A stretch of DNA of 64,000 bases, taken from positions 28,977 through 92,976 of the forward strand of contig NW_022985224.1 of assembly GCF_010093535.1 (NCBI RefSeq), read 5' to 3'. The stretch is from Lindgomyces ingoldianus (lineage: Eukaryota; Ascomycota; Dothideomycetes; Pleosporales; Lindgomycetaceae). Shown here one piece after another: positions 36,501 through 47,163 of the stretch. Position 1 is the stretch's first letter. Each line of letters opens with the position of its first letter. A program made the position numbers and the translations under genes. A model generated the notes under the pieces. That model searched no databases. It saw nothing but the letters and a program-made list of their open reading frames with translations, and was not told the DNA's origin.

Positions 36501-38619
36501 ATTTAACTTTAACTTAAATTACTAATAGTTTTTTAACTAGCTAAAAAAAGCCTTTACTAAAGCCTTAATACTCTACTACTTTAACTTTAAACTACTAATA
36601 CTTGTAGAAGCTAATGCCTTAGACTATGTAGTAGTAGGAGTTCTTTTCTAGACTAAGCTAGATAGAACTATTAGGCCTATTACATATTTCTTAAAAAGAA
36701 TAAGTCCTGCAGAAGGTAATTATAAGATCTATAATAAAAAATTACTTACTATAGTATACTACTTTAAACAATAGTAACCTAAACTAGAAGGTGTAGTGCA
36801 TCTAATATAGGTCCTATTTAACTATAAGAACTTATAGTACTTTATAACTATAAAATAACTTAGCTACTAATAAGCTTATTAGTTTAAATACTTATTTTAT
36901 TTTAATTTTAAGATTACTTATTATCCTAGTTAAGATAAAGAAAAACTAAATGCTTTTATAAAGTAATTCTAAAATGTTCTTACTTAAAAAGAAGTGTAAA
37001 AAGCTTAACACTAAACTTTACTTTAACTTAAGCTATTTTTAAACCTTAACTTAAATAAAATAGATTAAATAATTAATTAAATTATTACTAATAAGTATTT
37101 AAATAATAAATTTATTTAAGAAACTTTAGACCTACTCTAAAACAGCACTAGTTAGTTAAAGAAGGTAACACTAGCTAACTATAAAAACTAACATAGTAAG
37201 CTATATTACTATAACTAACTTATAATTTTTAATTTTAATAAACTAAGAATTAAACTACTCTAAATTATACACAACTTGCCTGTTAGAGGACACCTAAGTA
37301 GAGGAAAGACTCTTAACCTACTATAGAGAGAGTACTACTAGCCCTGCATGTTCTATACTGTACGCTAATATGTATTATGTTGCTATACTTACTGTAAAGT
37401 AAAGGCTTCTTAAAAAAAGTATAATAGCCTACTTAAACTACTTCTAATTTTTAAATAAGCTTAGAAAGATATATTAATTAATTTTATTATAAACTACTTT
37501 TATTTAAAAAGTATATAAATATTATAGTAGTTATTAATTACTTAACTAAGTATTAACACTTAATACTATGTTTCTTTATAACTGCCCTTAATATAGCCTA
37601 GTTATTCTACTAATACATATAAGTTTACTATAGCCTGCCTAACATAATTATATTAGACAGAGGTACGCAGTTTATCTTAGCCTTTTAAAACAAACTCTGT
37701 AAATAGCTTTAAATTATTCTTTATCTATCTACAGCTTTTTACCTAGAGACTAATAGCTAGACTAAGAATATAAACACTATAATAAAATAAGTTCTATAAG
37801 TGTATATAAACTACTAGTAAGATAACTAGGTAAAATAGTTAGCTATAGCATAGTTTAAAGCTAATAACATAATATTTAAATTTACATAAGTATTCTTATT
37901 TTTAGCAAACTATAGATACTACTCTTAAATAAAATTTAAACTACTTTTAAATACTCTCTAACTAACTTATTAATTTATATAAGTAATAAATGTAAATAGA
38001 CTTATTAATAAGATTTAAAATATATTTAAATATGTTTATAAAAAGCTTACATAAGCTTAAGCTTTTTAATAAAAGTATATAAACTAATTTTAAACTCCTA
38101 CCCTTATGTATATAGCTAGTAAGAAGGTCTAGCTAGATACTAGAAATATCTAAATAAACTAATAATTAAAGAAACTTAATTAGAAGAACTTTAGCCTCTT
38201 TATAGTAGCCTATATAGTCTTATTACATGCTTACTAATTAATCCTACCTAACAGCATAAAGATACACCCTGTGTTCTATGTATTATTGCTGCGCTAAGTA
38301 GCCTTTAAATCTAACTATCTACCTAAATAGCTAAACCTGCTACCTAAACTTATTATTATAAATAATAAACTAGAATACATTATAGAAAATGTTAAATAAA
38401 TCTAGTTTAATAAAAAAAAACATATTTATAAATACTTTATAAAATAAACTAGACATAATAAACTGTTATAGAAACCTGTAAAAGCTTTATAAGAAAACTC
38501 TATAGTAACTTAATTTTACACCTAATACTTATCTAAACTAAACTTGTACCCTAATAAAGACAACTTAATGCTAGAACTACTAATGTAAAGGATTCTCTTT
38601 TTAATAAGAGGGGGGGTAC

Positions 38620-38932
38620 TGTTACAGTATTCTCCTTAGATCCTAGACATAACTATATTAGACGTGTACTAGAGTATTATTAGTGCACGTCTAACATAAA
38701 TATAACATAACATAGACATAAACTTAAGCATAAACTACTTTAACACTAACTAAACTTAAAATAGGCTTAATTTATACCTAAAGCGCTTAGACTTTTAAGC
38801 TAAGTATTTAATTACTAATTTCTTTTTAAACTTTCTTGTTCCTCACATAACGTCTTGTACCTACTATAATACCTTACGTAGTAATTAAACTAGACCTCTG
38901 TGAAGCTCTATAACCTTACTTGTGCACAATCG
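38620..38932 (+). repeat. 3' LTR of the second gypsy element, cut by the gap
   Basis: TGTTACAGTATTC...TGTGCACAATCG, then N. The inner part is mutated and the outer end nearly ancestral, mirroring the 5' LTR. About 5 bp of the LTR end are missing. Confidence 0.9.
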
Positions 38933-39362
38933 NNNNNNNNNNNNNNNNNNNNNNNNNNNNNNNNNNNNNNNNNNNNNNNNNNNNNNNNNNNNNNNNNNNN
39001 NNNNNNNNNNNNNNNNNNNNNNNNNNNNNNNNNNNNNNNNNNNNNNNNNNNNNNNNNNNNNNNNNNNNNNNNNNNNNNNNNNNNNNNNNNNNNNNNNNNN
39101 NNNNNNNNNNNNNNNNNNNNNNNNNNNNNNNNNNNNNNNNNNNNNNNNNNNNNNNNNNNNNNNNNNNNNNNNNNNNNNNNNNNNNNNNNNNNNNNNNNNN
39201 NNNNNNNNNNNNNNNNNNNNNNNNNNNNNNNNNNNNNNNNNNNNNNNNNNNNNNNNNNNNNNNNNNNNNNNNNNNNNNNNNNNNNNNNNNNNNNNNNNNN
39301 NNNNNNNNNNNNNNNNNNNNNNNNNNNNNNNNNNNNNNNNNNNNNNNNNNNNNNNNNNNNNN
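38933..39362. other. Assembly gap (430 N)
   Basis: An unbroken run of N. Any reading frame drawn across it is spurious. The true missing length is probably nearer 590 bp: the LTR end, a target duplication and about 577 bp of pogo. Confidence 0.95.
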
Positions 39363-39657
39363 TACTTTTTATTATTATTTAGCTTTTATAAGTTAGCTAT
39401 ATAATTAGCTTAAAAAGGTTATCTAGTGTGTTAGTTACTTATTATTTTTTAAAAAACTTTATAGATAGCTGTAGTGTGTTACTTAAAAAGTGTTACATTT
39501 TATTTAAAAGCTTAAAGTGTAAGCTGCATCTAATATTCCTTTAATATATTTAAGTAGTGTTATTAGAAATGCATTAGTGTAGAAAAGGTAGTGTAGTAGG
39601 GTCTTAGTAAAAGTAAGCAACTTAGGTGTGTAAGCAACTCGCCTATAAAGTACGTTA

Positions 39658-40362
39658 TTTATATAGCCTTAAGTTTTACTAAAAATTATTAGATAGTTAT
39701 TATTTAATTTTTATATAAAATAAGTAAATTTACAGTTTATATGTAAGTTTATACGCGTGCAGAGAAAATTGTTGTGTTGCTAAGGAATTCCACTAATTTT
39801 TGCACCAGATAGATTAGTTTGTATGGGGCTTAAGGTGGCCGAAATTTCAAGCCACTCCCCACCAGCATCTTCATCCCTAAGAACAGCATCTTAGACTGGT
39901 GGACTCGTGCTAGGGCGCCACTTCGTGTGGCCCAAAAGCATGCTAGGAAGAGAAGTCTGAAAGGTCTGGGAACAACCCTAGAGGCAATTACTGATTCATG
40001 TTTGCATTTTCTGGAAGGCGGTGTGCTAGTGCAAAGTTCGAGTTCCTTGGCTCCCTCATGTGAACCTTATGACTCTCCCTTAAGCAAGCTTACCAGTTGC
40101 TGCATCTTGGAGTCAGACAAGGTCAAGTTCACATAATTTTCATTCGCCTCATGATGAACGAGCCACACGGCCTTATTCGCGGTAAACTCAAGCCATGACG
40201 ACGGTCGCGGTGGCGGTGTCTCTGGATGTTTCGTTTTCCGCGCCTTTGTCTACTGCGCCATCTAGCCGGAACCTTCCTGAACACGCGCTCAGCGGCCTTC
40301 CAGCTCCTCAAATATCTGGGACAGCATGTCGATAGCTGTCAAATCAACTGGAAACTTACACA
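39658..40362. other. Boundary from transposon block to gene-rich DNA, no gene
   Basis: AT-rich to about 39770, then balanced composition with TCA/TGG words. No convincing coding region; several short overlapping frames have no recognisable content. It should include the promoter of the membrane-protein gene at 40363. Confidence 0.6.
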
Positions 40363-41598
40363 ATGTCTCATCGACAATATCACATCACACCTTTGCAATT
40401 CAACAGCGGTTGCATTACTTTCACCGAGTGGATCTCCCTCTATACCCTCTGCCTCGCCCCACTAATTGCCCACGTTGTCTCTGGAGCGCCTGCAGCCTCC
40501 TATCTCACCAAACCCAAACCCCGCTGGCACGACCAAATCTGTCTCTGGAATCCAACATCCATTATCTGGCGGTATGCCGCCATCTTCGACCGGCGACTGC
40601 GCGCCAAGTCCTGGAGCCGAGATGATCTGGCAACCACGAACGCTATCCTCTGGACACGCAACGGATGGGATGGCAGTGATGGAGTAGTTTCTGAGGCTGT
40701 TACCTCGTGCGTGCAGCGTCCGGACAGAACACATGGACGCATTCTATCGGCAACGACGCTAAAGACCCTCATCACGACTTTGCAAGGGATAGCGGCAATT
40801 TACGCACTTGTCGCCGAGCGGACCGGAGCCGGCGCTTCAAACTACGACCCGTTAATGGGCGTCGACATGGTTTTCTCCCCCCTTGCGGTCCTGGGACTGT
40901 TGAGATTGTGCGCTGCAGCGTGGCTGACTGAGGACTTCACCTACGCTTCGCCAGAAAGCACTCCCGATCCACCCGTCGCACAAGATGCTGCCTCCCCGAA
41001 ACCCAATGCTCGATTCAGGGCACCCAGCAGCTCATGGCCGAGTCGTTGCTTCCGCACCTTCTATCTCATCCTTTGCGCGGGGCTCTGGACTCTGTCTCTC
41101 ATATACACTGTTCCTGTCTTTCACAGTCTTTTGTTTACGACAACTTCGTTTCTGTCCTCGATCTTTTACCTTGTCCTTTCCACTATATCCTTCTTGACCC
41201 ACGCCTTTTATTTCTTCCGTGGACGAACAACGACTGTCTTGCCCTGCATATCCCATACCTGGTACAAGATCTACACGCTCGTTATCATCAGTCTCATGGT
41301 GGTTTTGGTCATCATGGCAAGCATCGAGACGAATAGGGCACCTGACGGCACGTATACGAGCCTGCGCTTGGGCAATGGTATGGTTTGTAGACATCGGTCC
41401 GACAGGTGGTGGTTCTTGTCACCAGACAGGACTTTGGTGGGCTTTTATTCTACGGCGGAGAAGGCGCGCAGGAGCCCCCGAGTAGCAAGTTACTCGAGCA
41501 CCCCCGCGGTAGCCTTATCGGGGGGCAATGCTACTCTGAGCGAGGAATTTCTATTGTTCAACTTCACTGGTTATTGCATTGGGAATATTATAGGCTAG
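40363..41598 (+). CDS. Six-TM membrane protein of unknown function, 411 aa
   Basis: An uninterrupted frame of 411 codons. Hydrophobic membrane segments lie at about 22-43, 134-152, 168-188, 231-256, 262-285 and 302-321. They are separated by a hydrophilic Trp-rich loop (50-130) and a Pro/Ser-rich loop (195-228). A C-terminal domain of about 90 residues has N-glycosylation sites N-A-T and N-F-T and is therefore probably lumenal or outside. Other Met codons downstream exist, but the first keeps the N-terminal stretch. I do not recognise a family; many ascomycetes carry orphan multi-pass proteins of this style next to secreted-enzyme genes. It is the first intact gene beyond the transposon block. 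Overlapping frames on both strands are shadows. Confidence 0.65.
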   Translation: MSHRQYHITPLQFNSGCITFTEWISLYTLCLAPLIAHVVSGAPAASYLTKPKPRWHDQICLWNPTSIIWRYAAIFDRRLRAKSWSRDDLATTNAILWTRNGWDGSDGVVSEAVTSCVQRPDRTHGRILSATTLKTLITTLQGIAAIYALVAERTGAGASNYDPLMGVDMVFSPLAVLGLLRLCAAAWLTEDFTYASPESTPDPPVAQDAASPKPNARFRAPSSSWPSRCFRTFYLILCAGLWTLSLIYTVPVFHSLLFTTTSFLSSIFYLVLSTISFLTHAFYFFRGRTTTVLPCISHTWYKIYTLVIISLMVVLVIMASIETNRAPDGTYTSLRLGNGMVCRHRSDRWWFLSPDRTLVGFYSTAEKARRSPRVASYSSTPAVALSGGNATLSEEFLLFNFTGYCIGNIIG

Positions 41599-42044
41599 AT
41601 GGATGGTTCATCGAAATGAGAGTGACTTTGGCCGTTGGCTCTGGAATACACTCGATGATAGAGTCCGACTCCCTAGGACGGGTCGTGAAACACAAGGACA
41701 GGTACCGTTCAGTGCGATGGTTAGGTTCACAATGTTAAGTTCTTAGGTACAACTCATGTGGACTCATACATGTGGGCTCGTATGTACTATCACATGTAAA
41801 ATAATTTAATTGGTGCAAGCGTCCCTCAAAGCCTTACCTGGTATCAGGCGTAAGTTTTGTACATGGCCCCGCCCCGAGCGCCCAAATCTCCTGCTTCTTC
41901 CGCCTTTTCCCTCCATTGTTCGTGCCCTTGACCCGGCCCTTTTTCCGCTATCCGCTCAACGGAGGCTTCGTACAAGCTACAATCCTCGCTTCGCGGTCTC
42001 ATGCAGCAGCTGGCTCCGTCTCCACAATCCACCGAACCATCACC

Positions 42045-42566
42045 ATGCCGAACCCGTCAATCACCAAGATCGCCGGTCAGCTTTACCTTAGCGATAGAAC
42101 GAGTTCTCGTGACCCTAAAATCCTCGGCGAGCACAATATCACCGCCGTGGTCTCTCTCAGTGGGGCGAAATGGGTCCATTGGAGCCAGTCCTGGTAGAAG
42201 ATCATCCACGAAGGGAATCGCCTCTTCAAAAAGTGCGAAGACAGCATGACGCAGGACTTGCTGCCTGAGCTCGCCGATATCTGCGATTTCATCAAGCAGC
42301 ACCTAGATTCCGGCTACGTCCTAGTCCATTGCGACTGAGGCGTGTCGCAGTCTCCCACGGCCGTGATCGCCCATCTAATGCAAGCTTATCGGTACGGCCT
42401 CGCCACCGCCCTGGCCTTTGTAGGAGGGAATAGGAAGATCAAGCCGAACGGTAACTTCAAGGAACAGTTGGAGGTATGGAGAGCAGTTGGGGGCAATGTC
42501 TGGGCAGCTCCGGGAGTTCCTAAGGCAGAATATGCGGTTTACCTGACGAAGAAGACAAAGAGATAA
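42045..42566 (+). pseudogene. Dual-specificity protein phosphatase pseudogene
   Basis: A 174-codon frame encodes a complete small DSP/PTP-fold phosphatase with in-frame stops at codon 51 (42195-42197, TAG) and codon 98 (42336-42338, TGA). The N-terminal I-A-G-Q-L-Y-L-S-D, the middle D-S-M-T-Q-D-L-L-P and the C-terminal K-I-K-P-N-x-N-F-x-E-Q-L segments are all well preserved. The phosphatase signature HCxxGxxR(S/T) reads H-C-D-stop-G-V-S-Q-S: the catalytic Cys is present but the phosphate-binding Arg is Gln. Both the TGA (from TGG) and the Gln (from CGG) can be explained by G-to-A changes. Such enzymes dephosphorylate Tyr/Ser/Thr in signalling proteins; this copy cannot. Recent inactivation is likely because the rest is intact. 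Confidence 0.85.
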
Positions 42567-43020
42567 GCTAAGTATGCTCTATAGTTATAGTTTTATTTTA
42601 ACTATTTATACTTTTTTTTTATTAACTAGTTAGTTTATACAGCTTTACTTTGGTGTTTACTTTATTAAAGCTAGAAAGATGTGTTCTATATAACATTTTA
42701 GTTTATGTAGGTTTTTTACTTCTCGCCTTTGTACTCTTTAAGACCAAGCGCTTTTTAGTCACTATCTGTTTGCCTCTAAGCTTTCTTAAGCTCTAGAGAC
42801 CCTATACCTCACCTTAATATACCTAGATTGTCTCTCAGTACTAAATTGACTTCTCGAACCCTCTATATGCCCTCCATCAGCTCTATCTAGGCCCCTTACG
42901 ATAATTACGTCACTTGCAAATCCTCGTGTGTGGAGGAAAGTTTAGGACAGACACTGAGGCTTTAGATCATCGTGCCTCAGTAGGTAGTGTATTCCTTCGA
43001 AAAAGCTAAATGCGCAATAG
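42567..43020. other. Intergenic region, AT-rich at the left side
   Basis: An AT-rich patch (about 42570-42720) resembling the decayed DNA left of 39.6 kb, then normal sequence. No gene seen. It contains the 3' flank of the convergent GH30 gene. Confidence 0.5.
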
Positions 43021-44505
43021 CTAGAACAAAAAACTGACCATACTCCTCCCCGACACCATCGCGTTAAAGCTAACACGGTCGAAGTCGCCTCGAAAAACTG
43101 GGATTGCTTCACCCTTAGTAAGATTGTTCCGGTTGTTAGTTAGCCAAGGCGTGACGCTAAACTGCGTGCTTTTGACACCCCAAACCTCAAACTCCGTGTG
43201 CACATCTAGATGCCCATTGTTGACGACGTTAACTACGTGTTTCCCATCAACATTCTCAAATGCACTCACTCTTACATACCCTATACTGCTCTCCGCTTTC
43301 ACCCTTACCGCGCCCGGCTTCACAAACCTCGAGAATTGGGCAAAGGCCCACAGCCGTGCACTTACAGACAGGGTATCATTGGACAGCCGAATGAGTGCGG
43401 AATTGGTTGATGTCGTTTCTGCGCCCTGCCAGTAGAGGAACCCTGATATGTTCGAAAGAGTGAGTCCCTGTTGGATCTTGTTTGCCCAAGCGATACCTTC
43501 GCCTGCCTTTCCGAGGTTGTCCCATGCCGTATTCCAGCGCCCATCAAGGTCCGCCCACTCAGTCTGCCAGACCCGGGATACCGAGGTTTTGAACGGCAAG
43601 GAAGGATTAGATGAATATCCGTGCGCAGAGTAGACCGATAACGTATTTTCGGCACCAGGTACGCTTTGGAGTTCGGCTAGAATGTCTTCACCATCGTTCC
43701 ATCCGGTGGCCTCACAACAAACAATTTTGACATTCCCGAAGCCAGAAGATTTAAGAGTTGGGGAGAGGACCTTCAGGAAATCTCCGGCCTGGAATCCGGA
43801 AGATTGCATGGAAGCGTACGTTTGGTTGAGATCTGGTTCGTTCAAGAACCCGAGGTGAGTGATTTCGATGCCTTCGCGCTCCTGATAAAACCGTAGGTAC
43901 CGTACCAAGTAATTTGCGAATGCCTGCCTCCAATCGCCTGATTCACAGGACGTGCTAGAAACCCCACATATATATCCCCCGTTGGAATCATTCCCATTCG
44001 TCTTCATGTATCCTGGCGCGGACCACGCGTTCGCATACACAATGCCAACTCCGTACTTCATCGCCTCCTTAGTCAACCAAACCTGACTACCGTCATCGCC
44101 ATCCCATTCATACTTAGGTGTTGCATTCTGGCCTCCGGGGTTTATTGGTTCGATAGACTTCATAAAATCCTCGACGTACGATGTGGACGACCCGATCCCA
44201 TTGCGCAGGATTGTGAAGCCGGCCCCGATTTCATTGCTAAACAAATAATCAAGAACCTGTTGCTGGTTTTGCGTAGAAAGACCGAATTTTCCATGGATCT
44301 GGGCGGAACGCTGGAAAGCTTGTGAAATTCCAAAGCCGTCGATCACCTGGTATCGTGTTTGTGTGTCCACGGTGACTTTGACTGCTGGGATACTGCTATT
44401 CAGACTTATTTGCCTTTCAACGTAGCTCCCAAAGCATGTGTTGAGGATGCTGAACCAAGCAATGATGACGCAACGCATCTTCAAGGTGATGAACAAATTT
44501 AACAT
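43021..44505 (-). CDS. Glycoside hydrolase family 30, secreted xylanase-type enzyme
   Basis: A single-exon frame of 494 residues. The N-terminus is a secretion signal; Met10 (44478) starts the better one, M-R-C-V-I-I-A-W-F-S, so translation may begin there. The (beta/alpha)8 domain of GH30 is recognised from D-G-F-G-I-S-Q-A-F (56-64), R-N-G-I-G-S-S (101-107), W-S-A-P-G-Y-M-K-T-N (161-170), the acid/base F-L-N-E-P (Glu223) and the nucleophile W-Q-T-E-W (Glu316). A C-terminal beta-domain side structure follows. Family members of this fungal type (GH30 subfamily 7) cleave beta-1,4-xylan, as glucuronoxylanase, endoxylanase or xylobiohydrolase; which of these applies cannot be read from sequence alone. 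Both catalytic residues are present and the length is normal, so it should be active outside the cell on plant cell-wall xylan. Confidence 0.9.
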   Translation of the reverse strand: MLNLFITLKMRCVIIAWFSILNTCFGSYVERQISLNSSIPAVKVTVDTQTRYQVIDGFGISQAFQRSAQIHGKFGLSTQNQQQVLDYLFSNEIGAGFTILRNGIGSSTSYVEDFMKSIEPINPGGQNATPKYEWDGDDGSQVWLTKEAMKYGVGIVYANAWSAPGYMKTNGNDSNGGYICGVSSTSCESGDWRQAFANYLVRYLRFYQEREGIEITHLGFLNEPDLNQTYASMQSSGFQAGDFLKVLSPTLKSSGFGNVKIVCCEATGWNDGEDILAELQSVPGAENTLSVYSAHGYSSNPSLPFKTSVSRVWQTEWADLDGRWNTAWDNLGKAGEGIAWANKIQQGLTLSNISGFLYWQGAETTSTNSALIRLSNDTLSVSARLWAFAQFSRFVKPGAVRVKAESSIGYVRVSAFENVDGKHVVNVVNNGHLDVHTEFEVWGVKSTQFSVTPWLTNNRNNLTKGEAIPVFRGDFDRVSFNAMVSGRSMVSFLF

Positions 44506-44935
44506 GACAATTTTGAGAAAGAAGAGTTTGTATAATCACCAGGGCATTCGCGGGACAAATCCCTAATACGGCATTGAGAATCATATAGTGAGCTGGGAGA
44601 GATGAAGCAAACTTCAGGCTGAATCAATGTGGGGTACATTAGTTCCGGCACTTACACTGTACATAATTAATTCGCCGGTGCATGCGTCGCGGGAGAATAG
44701 ATTGAATCGCTAATTCGAATTAACCATTATAGACCAGTAGTAAATGCTCCAAGGTAGCGGGTTTGGGAGAGAATGTCAATGCCGCAGATTGCTCTGCTGG
44801 GACGGCAGAGCTTGCTTCTTCAGGAATAGACCCCTCCTAAGTTTTAGTGAACTTGTCGAAGAATCTTATCATGACCGAACTAGCCTGGATAGAAGTAGGG
44901 CCTTGTGGTACAGTGAACTGCGAGAGATTCGGTAT
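44506..44935. other. Intergenic region upstream of GH30
   Basis: Contains the GH30 promoter side and the decayed 3' flank of the secreted-protein relic. No separate gene is supported. A plus-strand frame at 44744-45070 has no recognisable content. Confidence 0.5.
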
Positions 44936-45945
44936 GGTAGACGCCCCACAATGGCCTTAAAAGATCAGCTCGTAAATGTTACTTTCAATTACTCGACAAC
45001 GAACGTTCTCACCTATATCGTCGACCTTGTAATTTTGAAGCAAATCATCAACGCCACTGCACGTCCATGAGAAATGGTGCACATCGCCGTTGAATGTGGT
45101 TTCCTGAGTCGGCAATCATGCCCTAAAAGAATCTCACAAGTTTGAAATTGGAGGCTCCACTCCGTGCTCCCCTTGGCCTCCAGCGTAGAATACTGTTTTG
45201 TCGTTTCCGCATGAATCTCAAGCATTGGGAACGGGTTGAGTGCCGATTTGCACCCGTTGTCTGGGCCATTGATGTCGGTGTAAAGGAGCCTGATCCAGTT
45301 GCGAATTCCGCGAACCAGCCTCCAACAGCACTATAGGCAACAGTCCTAAACCCACTGCCGTTTGGAAATCCTTGCTTTGTAAGCCCACAGTGAATGACAG
45401 AGGGTTGCAAACATATTCAATTTGATCGGCGTAAGATCGGGGGGGAAGTGGAGAGCTACCCAGCGGCATAAAAATGGTTGTCGTCCACACAGAACTTGGA
45501 CTTCATGGACAGTTGAGCATATGTGGTAGCTTAGACCGGCCCAGCTTCCCTTGATTCCATCACGGTAGACCATAATTTCTAATCCAGCAAGCCCGTCACT
45601 TCTTAGTCTCAGTTTAAGGTCTTATAAATCGCATACCCCACCGGTGTATTAAGCATCAGACAGCCCCGCGTCAACTTCGAGGAACCACCCAATGCTTCTG
45701 GAGCCGTGGAAAACAATGCCACCGGATATTGCTTTTCCTACATAAGTTGAAGGGAGCCGATGCAAGTACTCCGGTTCCACTGCTCTAAAGACCTAAGCAG
45801 GGCTGCGAGAACCCAGGCAAGAAGTGAGATTTCCCGTAACCAGAACCCGCTCGTGGGGACATGGGCCATTGGGGGAAGCTAAGTGAGAACTGGGTGCAGG
45901 CGGCGAGGAAAAGTAACATTTTCACGAGTGCCATCGGGTTCATCG
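44936..45945 (-). pseudogene. Relic of a secreted-protein gene, family not recognised
   Basis: On the minus strand an ATG at 45943-45945 opens a good signal peptide (M-N-P-M-A-L-V-K-M-L-L-F-L-A-A-C), followed by coding-like sequence that jumps between all three frames with stops (for example after S-Q-P-C-L-G-L, and after G-L-S-D-A). Readable blocks include I-S-G-G-I-V-F-H-G-S-R-S-I-G-W-F-L, S-D-G-L-A-G-L-E-I-M-V-Y and F-R-T-V-A-Y-S-A-V-G-G-W-F. No set of canonical introns restores one frame, so I call it a pseudogene. The downstream border is uncertain. The parent protein was secreted and about 300 residues long; I do not recognise it. Confidence 0.5.
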
Positions 45946-47163
45946 TGTCGCGTCGAAAGAAATGACGCCAGGACTTAAAAGGAATTCCAGAATCGCCACC
46001 CTCAGGAGTCGGACGTAATTATCCCTAACGAGCTATTTAAGAAAATCATATTTGCGATCCTTGATAGAAGTGACATCGGTTCGGGGAATTCCTCGAGCGA
46101 AAGATTTTATGACATGCATGAAGCGAGCGAAGTAAACAAAAACTATATAGAAAAGATATTAGACATACATTCATAAAAAGGCATCAAGGTTGTAAGTTTC
46201 TGATGGCACGATTGTTTTCAGACATCGAAAGTCGATCAGTCATTCGAGGTGAGCAATAATATGCTGACCCACCAGCTGCAAAAAAATCTTGGTGGAGCCT
46301 TATACGGGCCTTCGCAATTCTCCAACACGACTTTCGCGCTTCTATTTAAGCAGACATCTCGTAGGCTTCTTCAGCAGTCATAGCTATGCCTCAGTGTGGA
46401 ACCCTCCCGGCTAGCGCACAAGCGACACCTTGGCTAGGTTGGTGCGTGCGGTAAATTCTGCCGTCTGTTCAAAGATCTCATTAGATTAGAAGAATATCAG
46501 AGTCACTATAGTCTAGGAGGAGTGCTTACAGCTTTAAGCAGGCAGGGAATGTTAAACATCCCATTACATTTCAAAGCTAAGCACCAACCACCGTTAGCGA
46601 CAGATTAACCTTACATATCCTATCACCGCCCAATGAACAACTCTCTAAATCTAATTTTCCCAAGATTTGTATCCTCTGACTTAGATGAAGTTTTCCGCTG
46701 ACTCAGCGGTTAGGCCCGGAACCTTGTGGCCAAATTCACTCAACGCGATTCACTTGGCCACCTTCCTTCGTTGTAACGATTCCCATATCAGATCCTCAAT
46801 CTAATGGATCAAATAGGAGGTTCAGGCAGGTGCGACTCATCCCTCGATAAACCCCCGATTTTCTCCCGTCCACTCCTATCCGCCTTAGACACTACTTTCC
46901 TCACTCTTCATCTCCTTTCGATGATCTCGACGCACTGCCCAGCGAAGACTGCTACAATACCCTTTCTTGGCGTCTCTCGGCCTAAGAATATGCTCATCCA
47001 CCTCGATAACTGTCGCGTAGTACGAGTCCTGCAATGCTGCCGCCATGCCTTAGATACCGGGACAAGGGTCGTCGCGATGCCGTCGAACTCGATGGGCTCT
47101 CCATCATGGCCAGTCCCTGAGTGATTCGGGGCGATACTACCAGTTGCCTGGACCTTGCTCTTA
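45946..47163. other. Intergenic region, no gene recognised
   Basis: About 1.2 kb of normal composition. A frame at 46804-47124 on the plus strand is 106 residues without recognisable features, and all reading is interrupted in the other frames. Confidence 0.5.

Larger units (their letters stand above)
33278..38932 (+). mobile_element. Chromodomain Ty3/gypsy element, RIP-killed, 3' end in gap
   Basis: LTRs at 33278-33595 and 38620 to the gap. Plus-strand order: gag knuckle at 34559-34588 (C-F-K-C-S-K-H-S-Y, with Gly/His positions mutated); reverse transcriptase with Y-I-N-N at 36166-36177 (YIDD by two G-to-A changes); integrase H2C2-type region at about 37260-37400; a C-terminal chromodomain ghost at about 38350-38535; a polypurine tract of A/G (38606-38616) before the 3' LTR. 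Inserted in a pogo element. All frames are closed. Confidence 0.85.
32355..39655 (-). mobile_element. Pogo element interrupted by a gypsy element and the assembly gap
   Basis: The left part (32355-33277) matches 7228-8222 with a small internal deletion. The right part (39363-39655) matches about 8800-9092 and ends in the pogo terminal repeat followed by TA. Between them sit the 33278 gypsy element and 430 N. By comparison with the 7228 copy about 577 bp of pogo should lie in or beside the gap. Confidence 0.75.

Noticed and set aside
38900..39404. Three plus-strand frames of about 160 residues
   Set aside because: They are open only because they cross the run of N.
40462..41394. Several overlapping minus-strand frames over the membrane-protein gene
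   Set aside because: Antisense shadows of the 411-codon plus-strand frame.
46804..47124. 106-residue plus-strand frame
   Set aside because: No recognisable domain and no supporting splice structure; the alternative frames are equally coding-like over short pieces.
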